A stretch of DNA of 5,357 nt from Pseudobdellovibrionaceae bacterium (lineage in GTDB: Bacteria; Bdellovibrionota; Bdellovibrionia; Bdellovibrionales; JAMPXM01): positions 1 through 5,357 of the forward strand of contig CAJYOV010000554.1 in assembly GCA_913776405.1 (NCBI GenBank), in the 5' to 3' direction. The position numbers and the translations under genes are program-made. Under the pieces are notes generated by a model. The model was not told where the DNA came from and ran no database searches. It saw only the letters and a program-made list of their open reading frames with translations. Shown piece after piece: positions 1-4,435 of the stretch. Positions within the stretch are counted from its first letter, which is position 1, and each line of letters opens with the position of its first letter.

Positions 1-371
1 CAACGGCCGCGTGGCTCGAAGAGAGTGCGGCGCTTCGCGAGTCTGGTATCTATCCGGATTCCGCAGACGAGATGAAGGATGTGGCCAAGGGTCAACAGCC
101 GTTTCATCGCAGCTATTGTGAAACGGAAAGCGCACCAGGCGTTACTGTTAAGTCAGAGAAGCCACTTAAGCCCGCTACTCTCGACCGCGCGTATGCGGAC
201 AAATTCGCGATGGTTGCTGAACTTCAAATGGTGAAAGCGGGTTTGCGACTCGCATCCGTTCTCGATTCAATTGCGGCAGCAGCGAAGAAAACGAAAGCGC
301 CTACTCTGACCGACACCCAACAAGACGCCATTCTTGAGAGTGTGCAAACGAAGTTCAAAAATAAGAAATGA
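1..371 (+). CDS. S1/P1-type nuclease, C-terminal part (5' end outside window)
   Basis: The + strand frame is open from the left edge (first full codon at 3) to a TGA at 369-371, giving 122 visible residues. The ATG at 72 is internal, because the homology starts before it. S1/P1 nucleases are zinc-dependent enzymes, usually exported, that cut single-stranded DNA and RNA and remove 3' phosphates. Recognition rests on the family's C-terminal pattern: WLEESAALRESGIYP at residues 4-18, then LDRAYADKFAMVAELQMVKAG with AGLRLA at 79-84, which is the last helix of these enzymes (AGxRLAxxL). The zinc-binding His/Asp residues lie upstream and are not visible, so activity cannot be judged. After the family's usual end (about residue 88) there is an extra tail of some 34 residues, rich in Ala, Lys and Thr and ending KFKNKK. 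The gene converges with the transporter at 514-2019. No strong + strand terminator follows, although the hairpin at 401-432 may serve weakly. Confidence 0.8.
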   Translation, partial: TAAWLEESAALRESGIYPDSADEMKDVAKGQQPFHRSYCETESAPGVTVKSEKPLKPATLDRAYADKFAMVAELQMVKAGLRLASVLDSIAAAAKKTKAPTLTDTQQDAILESVQTKFKNKK

Positions 372-400
372 AGAGGGCGGGTTAGAACGCGAGTTCGGAA

Positions 401-432
401 ATAAAAAAAGCCCCCGGGCTCTCCGAGGGCTT
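401..432 (-). terminator. Intrinsic terminator on the - strand
   Basis: Arms 408-417 and 423-432 form a 10-bp stem with a 5-nt loop. Read as - strand RNA the stem is complete with one G-U wobble and is followed directly by five U residues (407-403), then AU. Read as + strand RNA the same position is a C-A mismatch and the following bases are CTACT, not a U run. The asymmetry says it mainly ends transcription of the transporter gene on the - strand, whose stop codon is about 80 nt upstream. It may also slow + strand transcripts from the nuclease gene, whose stop is 36 nt before the stem. Confidence 0.8.
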
Positions 433-477
433 CTACTACCGACGTCACTTCAAGTGATGATTGACGCGGTGGTCTTC

Positions 478-497
478 AAAAAGGAGCCTGGCACCTT
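478..497 (-). terminator. Short palindromic hairpin with U run, 16 nt after the transporter stop
   Basis: The 17-mer AAGGAGCCTGGCACCTT (481-497) is nearly self-complementary. As - strand RNA it folds as AAGG/CCUU, a U-U mismatch, then GC/GC around a 3-nt loop, and runs into UUU (480-478). Being 16 nt past the transporter stop codon, it could be a first terminator in tandem with the stronger one at 401-432. The stem is short, so it is weaker than that one. Its compact palindromic form also suggests a dispersed repeat element, which a genome-wide count would settle. Confidence 0.45.
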
Positions 498-513
498 CCG
501 CCTTCCGCTCCGG

Positions 514-2019
514 TTATTCGGTGACGGTTTTGCCGAGGACGCGGCCCTTTTTTTTCGGGTCGACGACGTCGTTAAATTTTTCGACTTCTTTGATGTACTT
601 GCGTGTGGCTTCTGGAACTTCGGTCCAGAGCTTGAAGGCGAAGTAGAGGCCGAGAACGCAGAATGGAAGAAGGAAGCCTGGCCAGTACACCCACGCGTCT
701 TTTCCGACGAGGATGAGGCCGAGAACGATTTCTTGGAAAGATGAGCCGAGCTTCGAGAAGCCGTCGGCAACACCTGTCGCTGTTGCAGCACCTTTGCGAC
801 CTCCGAAGTCTGCTGTCGCTGTCCCCGACATGATCGAGTGAACGGCGATGACTGACATCATCATGACGAGCGCGCCCGCGCCGACCATGAGTGGGCTGTT
901 ATTGATACCGAAGAGCATGACGATGAGAGCAACAACCATCGACGCTTGAGCGATACCCGCAACCGGCGCGCGACGCGATTGGAAGAATTTGTCCGAGCAA
1001 TAGCCCGCAAGGAAAGAACCGACGATTCCTGTAACTGCGGCCCAGAGACCCCAGTTCGTCATGATGTTCTCAACACCCATGCCCGTGTCTTTTGCGAAGA
1101 GACGGTACCACTTCATAACGCCGTCACGAAGGATGCCCGACGTGAATTCGATGACACCGATCATGATGAGAACGCGGTTTGTGAAAACAGATTTGATCGT
1201 CGTCCACCAAGAATCGACTGTTGCCGATTGGTGAGCTGACGCATCGTAAGTTTCAAATTTACCGAAGCCAGCTTCGTCCGGCGAATCTTTGATCAAGATG
1301 AGATCGATCAACGCCCAAGCGACCAAGAGACCTGCTGGGATGAAGAAGATCAACCAGAACGCTGAAACAGATGAGCCGTCTAAGCCGAATGTTGATTGGA
1401 GAAGTGTCGCAAAGGCTGTGTGCTCGCCCATGAACTTTACGTTTACGGCGCGGGCAATGGCTTCTGACCAGTCGAATGCGAAGTAAACACCGAGAGAGAT
1501 CAACGTACCGAAGATCGCGCCGAATGTGCCGCGCTCGCGAACGTGGAACCAGAACGACTTCACCTTGATCGTCGAGATCGCGCCGAACGATTGGAAGAAC
1601 ATGTTCATCGAGTAGAAGATCGTAAGAAGAAGAACGAGATTCAGATCTGTGCCGTGAAGGTTTAGATAAAGAACCCAACCCATCAACACGTTGAAGATCG
1701 CGGCGCCAAGAGCGGCCATGATCATGCCCTTTTTACCGCCGATGCGATCGACGAAAGGCCCTGTAACGAAAAGAGCGGCTGCATAGACAAAGAAACCGGC
1801 GCTCGAGATCTGAGATTTTTGCGCCTTCGTAATGACTTCGTTTGTTGCAAGAGTATCGAGGTTGTAGCGAGCCATGTACATGAACGCGTATGTCATGCCA
1901 AGTGGGAACCAAGAGAGGAATCGCTTCCACATGAAGCGGCCCGAGTGCTTCAGAGGGTTACGCTTGAAGTACAGCGTGATAATGTACGTTAGTAACATCG
2001 CTACAACGAGAAGCTGCAT
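514..2019 (-). CDS. MFS transporter of the organophosphate:phosphate antiporter (GlpT/UhpT-like) family
   Basis: This is a polytopic inner-membrane protein of 501 residues from the chosen ATG. OPA-family members exchange phosphorylated organic solutes for phosphate; the substrate here cannot be named. Key similarities to GlpT: YMARYNL with R51 at the place of GlpT Arg45, and GILRDGVMKWY with R298 at the place of Arg269, the two phosphate-binding arginines. Other marks are the cytoplasmic loop DRIGGKKG (91-98), RERGTFGAI (161-169), the linker KDSPDEAGF (244-252) before the second half, and ADFGGRKGAATATG in the C-terminal half. Unlike GlpT there is one extra hydrophobic helix at residues 3-18 before the canonical first helix, and a longer loop at about 183-217. 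Start choice: ATG 2019 has GGGGG (2031-2027) seven bases upstream. ATG 2046 and TTG 2076 remain open in frame; TTG 2076 falls in a tandem repeat and lacks a ribosome site. A sigma-54 promoter lies about 110 nt upstream and two hairpin terminators follow. Confidence 0.87.
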   Translation of the reverse strand: MQLLVVAMLLTYIITLYFKRNPLKHSGRFMWKRFLSWFPLGMTYAFMYMARYNLDTLATNEVITKAQKSQISSAGFFVYAAALFVTGPFVDRIGGKKGMIMAALGAAIFNVLMGWVLYLNLHGTDLNLVLLLTIFYSMNMFFQSFGAISTIKVKSFWFHVRERGTFGAIFGTLISLGVYFAFDWSEAIARAVNVKFMGEHTAFATLLQSTFGLDGSSVSAFWLIFFIPAGLLVAWALIDLILIKDSPDEAGFGKFETYDASAHQSATVDSWWTTIKSVFTNRVLIMIGVIEFTSGILRDGVMKWYRLFAKDTGMGVENIMTNWGLWAAVTGIVGSFLAGYCSDKFFQSRRAPVAGIAQASMVVALIVMLFGINNSPLMVGAGALVMMMSVIAVHSIMSGTATADFGGRKGAATATGVADGFSKLGSSFQEIVLGLILVGKDAWVYWPGFLLPFCVLGLYFAFKLWTEVPEATRKYIKEVEKFNDVVDPKKKGRVLGKTVTE

Positions 2020-2026
2020 GGAAGAA

Positions 2027-2031
2027 CCCCC
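2027..2031 (-). promoter_or_regulatory. Ribosome binding site candidate for the transporter
   Basis: GGGGG on the - strand sits seven bases before ATG 2019. It is an imperfect Shine-Dalgarno match (GGxGG type) but is better placed than anything before the in-frame ATG 2046, where the nearest purine run (GAAGGG) is about 15 bases away. It is the reason for choosing 2019 as the start. Confidence 0.4.
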
Positions 2032-2070
2032 AACTATGTTTGGCATCTTGTTATCGACTGACCCTTCAAG

Positions 2071-2099
2071 AGTCAAACCGGAGTCAGACCGGAGTCAAA
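2071..2099. repeat. 11-bp tandem repeat, 2.6 copies, upstream of the transporter
   Basis: The units are AGTCAAACCGG (2071-2081), AGTCAGACCGG (2082-2092) and a partial AGTCAAA (2093-2099). The two full units differ at one base. The 11-bp period is close to one turn of the helix, so the copies would face the same side of the DNA, as expected for a cooperative binding site. Read on the - strand the repeat carries TTGACT/CTGACT hexamers. It lies between the predicted sigma-54 start point (about 2120) and the start codon, so it would be in the 5' leader of that transcript. Function is unknown. Confidence 0.6.
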
Positions 2100-2130
2100 A
2101 TTGACAGACGCCTTTTTTCTCGGGGGGAAT

Positions 2131-2147
2131 TGCAAGAGGGTTGCCAA
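2131..2147 (-). promoter_or_regulatory. Sigma-54 (RpoN) -24/-12 promoter for the transporter
   Basis: The - strand reads TTGGCAACCCTCTTGCA from 2147 to 2131. It fits the RpoN consensus YTGGCACG-N4-TTGCW at 11 of 13 fixed positions, with the essential GG (2145-2144) and GC (2133-2132) separated by exactly 10 bases. Transcription would begin near 2120, about 100 nt before ATG 2019. RpoN promoters need an ATP-driven enhancer-binding activator, usually bound about 80-150 bp upstream; palindromes at 2187-2203 and 2217-2224 lie at about -67 to -104. The match and spacing are seen directly. Use in the cell is inferred. Confidence 0.6.
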
Positions 2148-2186
2148 GCTGAATCCCCTTCCCCACGCTGTTTTCGGTGGCGATTT

Positions 2187-2224
2187 GGCCTCAGAGGCCT
2201 CTGTCATGGTTCTCGCTCTCGAGA
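2187..2224. promoter_or_regulatory. Cluster of palindromes; possible activator-binding sites
   Basis: Three short perfect palindromes lie close together: GGCCTCAGAGGCC (2187-2199), the overlapping AGAGGCCTCT (2194-2203), and TCTCGAGA (2217-2224). They lie between the divergent transporter and HAD hydrolase genes, roughly 67-104 bp upstream of the predicted sigma-54 start point. This is a suitable distance for an enhancer-binding protein. They could also act on the HAD gene or be chance; no named binding motif is recognised. Confidence 0.35.
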
Positions 2225-2232
2225 AAATGAAA

Positions 2233-2267
2233 TTGTCTGTTAGCACTCTCTGTTAGACTGACGGTCT
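2233..2267 (+). promoter_or_regulatory. Possible promoter and leader of the HAD gene
   Basis: The 35 bases before ATG 2268 hold a weak -35-like TTGTCT (2233-2238) and a -10-like TAGACT (2254-2259) with a short 15-bp spacer. An 8-bp direct repeat TCTGTTAG occurs at 2236-2243 and 2249-2256, and small inverted arms AGAC/GTCT (2255-2258 and 2264-2267) abut the start codon. No Shine-Dalgarno sequence is visible. If the -10 is real the transcript would be nearly leaderless. Evidence is weak. Confidence 0.25.
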
Positions 2268-3032
2268 ATGAGCATTCTTCGACGCATTCTCAAGGAAGCC
2301 ACTGACACAAATCTGACAAACGAGCGGTTTCTCGCAATCTTCGATCTCGACTCAACACTCTTCGATCTCACGTTGAGAATGGTTCGAATCGTTGAAGCCT
2401 TCGGTATGGATCCGAGATGGAAGAAGCTATACCCCCGAGAATGCGCAGCTTTATCCAATCTCCCGATAAAGTCGACGGACTGGGGCTTGAAAGAAGGCCT
2501 CGCACGAGTCGGAATCTCGGAGTACCAAAGCCCTGCTTTCTATCGCGATCTCCACCAGTTTTGGGCTGCCTGCTTTTTCAGCGGAGATTATCTCCACCAC
2601 GACGAACCACTTCCTGGCGCACGTGAGTTCGTGCTCGAGCTTCAGCGCCGCGGATCTGAGATCATGTACTTAACGGGCCGCGACGTTCCTCGCATGATGG
2701 AGGGCACCATTCGAGTTCTGAAAGAACAGGGCTTCCCCACTGACGGCTCTGGGGTCGAAGTGGTCCTTAAGCCTGACGCGCGAATGGACGATGCACGCTT
2801 CAAAGTTGACGTCATGAAAGCCCTTGTGGGCCGCTATAAAAAAATTTGGCTCTTCGAGAATGAACCTGTGAACCTCAATCTCACGGCTGCCGAGCTACCA
2901 GAGATCGGCTTGGTCTACATCGATAGCTGCCATTCAGGCCGCGAAGAGGTGGCCGATACTTTAGATCGCATCACGCACTTCGAGGTCGACAAAGACGAAT
3001 TCGCTAGCGAATTTCAGACGCCGAAGTCTTAG
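2268..3032 (+). CDS. HAD-superfamily hydrolase (phosphatase-like)
   Basis: This is a 254-residue soluble protein without signal peptide or membrane segments, so probably cytoplasmic. HAD enzymes use an Asp nucleophile and Mg2+ to hydrolyse phosphate esters or related bonds. Motif I is FDLDST, with D26 as nucleophile and D28 as acid/base. Residues 35-115 form a helical cap region, followed by PGAREF at 116-121. Motif II is YLTGR with T136. Motif III is most likely K179 (ARFKVD), with K168 as an alternative. Motif IV is unusual: FENEPVNLN (196-204), where the expected acidic pair for Mg2+ would be E197 and E199 rather than Asp. The substrate cannot be inferred. ATG 2268 is the only ATG before motif I, and it has no visible ribosome site. 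The gene is divergent from the transporter, and its last 29 bases overlap the 3' end of the NUDIX gene on the other strand. Confidence 0.82.
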   Translation: MSILRRILKEATDTNLTNERFLAIFDLDSTLFDLTLRMVRIVEAFGMDPRWKKLYPRECAALSNLPIKSTDWGLKEGLARVGISEYQSPAFYRDLHQFWAACFFSGDYLHHDEPLPGAREFVLELQRRGSEIMYLTGRDVPRMMEGTIRVLKEQGFPTDGSGVEVVLKPDARMDDARFKVDVMKALVGRYKKIWLFENEPVNLNLTAAELPEIGLVYIDSCHSGREEVADTLDRITHFEVDKDEFASEFQTPKS

Positions 3033-3591
3033 CGCGAGGCAAGTGAAAGCCTAACATCGGAAGCGCGTAGAGGAGCGAGGCAACGACAACCGAGTGATTG
3101 ATTTCACCCGAAAGAACTTTGTCGATCACGTCCGGAATCGCCAGCGCTACGACGCGAATATCTTCGAATGGATCCAGCTTCGGTTCGTGAAGCTTCTTGC
3201 AGCCGAGGCCGATGAACGTGTGCATCTTGTTGTTTTGCATAGCGGGATTCGGCGCCTGCACGCCAATCAAACGAACTTCATCGGGTACGTAGCCGGTTTC
3301 TTCCAAAAGTTCGCGCAAGGCACCTTTCGCCGGATCTTCTTTCAAGCGCGGGTCCGTTGAGCCACCTGGAAACTCGAGCGTGATCTCGCCGTTTGCGTGT
3401 CGATACTGCTCAACGAGGATGATCTTGTTGTCTTCCGTCACCGGTACGATGTTCACCCAATCCGGAAATTCCATGACGTAATAATTCGGCATCACGCGGC
3501 CGTCTGGAAGTTCGCATTGATCCGAGCGGAATCGGAAGAACGTCGTTTTAAAAAGCTCTTTGGATGAGAGGCTACGCCACGGCTTAATCAT
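3004..3591 (-). CDS. NUDIX hydrolase, ADP-ribose pyrophosphatase (NudF) type
   Basis: This is a 195-residue cytoplasmic protein, close to the length of NudF-type enzymes. The family splits nucleoside diphosphates linked to another moiety, typically ADP-ribose to AMP and ribose 5-phosphate, with Mg2+. The N-terminal strand region CELPDGRVMPNYYVMEFPDWVNIVPVT (residues 26-52) and VEQYRHA (60-66) are typical of ADP-ribose pyrophosphatases. The NUDIX box follows EFPGG (73-77) and contains E85, R93-E94, E97-E98 and G100, so all metal-binding glutamates are present. The gap between G77 and E85 is seven residues rather than the usual five. Start: ATG 3591 gives the expected family N-terminus (MIKPWRSL). 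The frame stays open to 3729, but that extension is basic, unlike the family, and would cross the inverted repeat at 3623-3665. No clear ribosome site is seen. The gene is divergent from the methyltransferase. ADP-ribose is the likeliest substrate by family, but this is not proved. Confidence 0.87.
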   Translation of the reverse strand: MIKPWRSLSSKELFKTTFFRFRSDQCELPDGRVMPNYYVMEFPDWVNIVPVTEDNKIILVEQYRHANGEITLEFPGGSTDPRLKEDPAKGALRELLEETGYVPDEVRLIGVQAPNPAMQNNKMHTFIGLGCKKLHEPKLDPFEDIRVVALAIPDVIDKVLSGEINHSVVVASLLYALPMLGFHLPRAKTSASEIR

Positions 3592-3622
3592 AGCTCTTAA
3601 GCGTAGCGGCTCCCCGCAGATC

Positions 3623-3665
3623 CGTCGACCCTTCTTCATGCAGTTGCTGCGGAGAATTGTCGACG
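3623..3665. repeat. Long imperfect inverted repeat between divergent NUDIX and methyltransferase genes
   Basis: Outer arms CGTCGAC (3623-3629) and GTCGACG (3659-3665) pair perfectly. After a 2-by-2 mismatch, TTCTTC (3632-3637) pairs with GGAGAA (3651-3656) with one G-T, and the centre GCAGTTGCTGC (3640-3650) is itself a 4-bp stem with a 3-nt loop. The whole 43 bp could form a cruciform or RNA hairpin, or serve as an operator for both divergent genes. It sits 28 bp before the methyltransferase ATG (3694) and 31 bp before the NUDIX ATG (3591). No U run follows on either strand, so it is not a standard terminator. Confidence 0.6.
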
Positions 3666-3957
3666 CAAGCACGTGAAAGCGGTAGTTTGAGGCATGGCTC
3701 TTCAACTGATTGCGACTCCTCTCGGACATGCTGGCGATATCACTTTGCGCGCAATCGAAGCGCTGCGCGAGGCTGACATCGTAGTGGGCGAAGAACGCAA
3801 AGAAGTCTCAAAGCTTCTGAAAGCGCTTGGTATTGAAGGCAAACGTTTAGAGCTTCTGAATGAACACTCGAAAGATGAAGATGTTCGTGAACTCGCTGGC
3901 CTCTGCCGAACGCAGAAGGTCGCTCTCGTAACGGATTGTGGCACACCCGGCTTTTGC

Positions 3958-3969
3958 GATCCGGTGCAC
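3958..3969 (+). other. Frameshift point in the methyltransferase gene
   Basis: Frame 1 reads GAT CCG then leaves the family alignment. Frame -1 from base 3963 reads GGT GCA CGA CTT (G A R L), the expected continuation of the conserved DPG motif. Sharing one G, or adding one G next to 3963-3964, restores a continuous protein. No X-XXY-YYZ slippery heptamer is present here, so programmed -1 slippage is not supported. Confidence 0.75.
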
Positions 3970-4395
3970 GACTTGTCGCCGCGTGCCGCTCGATGGGTCT
4001 TCAGTCGACACCGTTACCGGGCGCATCGAGTTTGATGTGTCTACTTTCTGTTTCTGGAAGCGACATGCGTCAGTTTTTATTTCGCGGCTTTCTTCCAGCC
4101 GAACGTGAAGAGCGCGCAAACGCACTCAATGAACTCGCACGCGAACGCCGCCCGGTCATCTTGATGGACACGCCCTACAGAATGGGCCGCCTTCTGACCG
4201 AGCTCGCTGACAAATTCCCTGAACGTCGCGTTCTTATCGGCTGCGATTTCACTCAAAGCACCGAGACGGTCGTTGAAGCGCGCGCAAGCGATCTACCCAA
4301 AATCATGGGCGAACGAAAAGCAGAGTTCATTCTTGCGCTTTATCCGAGTGCCAGCGGCGCTCTAGGAGCTCCCGCAGCGGAGCGTTCAAAGCCGA

Positions 4396-4427
4396 ACGGC
4401 GGCCGCAAGTTTACCCCTGGCCGCCGT
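4396..4427. other. Strong GC-rich hairpin in the 3' end of the methyltransferase gene
   Basis: ACGGCGGCC (4396-4404) and GGCCGCCGT (4419-4427) form a perfect 9-bp stem with a 14-nt loop. It lies inside the last codons of the methyltransferase and 9 bp past the stop codon of the barrel-protein gene on the other strand. The two convergent stop codons are only 2 bp apart, so there is no room for a separate terminator. On + the following bases are AAATAAAATT and on - TCGGC, so no U run follows on either side. It may act as a pause or 3'-end stabiliser for both genes. Confidence 0.5.
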
Positions 4428-4435
4428 AAATAAAA

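Larger units (their letters stand above)
3694..4433 (+). pseudogene. RsmI-like (tetrapyrrole methylase fold) SAM-dependent methyltransferase, frameshifted in this sequence
   Basis: RsmI 2'-O-methylates C1402 of 16S rRNA using SAM. The N-terminal half (ATG 3694) shows LIATPLGHAGDITLRAIEAL and VALVTDCGTPGFCDP, the family's SAM-binding motifs (ATPxGNxxDITLRA and SDAGTPxxxDPG). After P90 (codon 3961-3963) the frame runs into unrelated residues and stops at 4033-4035. The family sequence resumes in the -1 frame as GARLVAACRSMGL, LPGASSL and FLFRGFLPAEREERANAL, ending at TAA 4431-4433. One missing G (GATCCGGTGCA where GATCCGGGTGCA is expected) explains it. The restored protein would be about 246 residues, shorter than E. 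coli RsmI (286). Three RsmI signatures are replaced: EDTR by EERK, YESPHR by DTPYRM, RELTK by CDFTQ. This points to a sister subfamily rather than canonical RsmI. The basic tail (GGRKFTPGRRK) overlaps a hairpin. Loss of one base in a G run could be a sequencing error, a true pseudogene, or, less likely, recoding. Confidence 0.8.

Noticed and set aside
334..744. A 136-codon + strand open frame across the terminator and the 3' end of the transporter gene
   Set aside because: It is antisense to the clearly homologous transporter, crosses a strong terminator hairpin and resembles no protein family.
946..1239. Open frames on + inside the transporter, and others at 1259-1678 and 1733-1930 on -
   Set aside because: They are out-of-frame or antisense shadows of the transporter, rich in Arg and Ser, with no ribosome site or recognisable motif.
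2044..2076. Longer transporter start at TTG 2076 or ATG 2046
   Set aside because: TTG 2076 lies in the tandem repeat without a ribosome site. ATG 2046 is possible but its purine run is too far away. ATG 2019 still includes the extra hydrophobic helix.
2101..2106. Perfect -35 hexamer TTGACA on +
   Set aside because: The position 17 bp downstream is GGGGAA, not a -10 sequence, and no + strand gene starts within 150 bp.
3592..3729. N-terminal extension of the NUDIX protein up to 3729
   Set aside because: The extension is basic and unlike the family, overlaps the divergent methyltransferase start and crosses the inverted repeat. ATG 3591 gives the normal family N-terminus.
3955..3970. Programmed -1 ribosomal frameshift in the methyltransferase
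   Set aside because: No slippery heptamer and no obvious downstream stimulatory structure. A single missing G is simpler.
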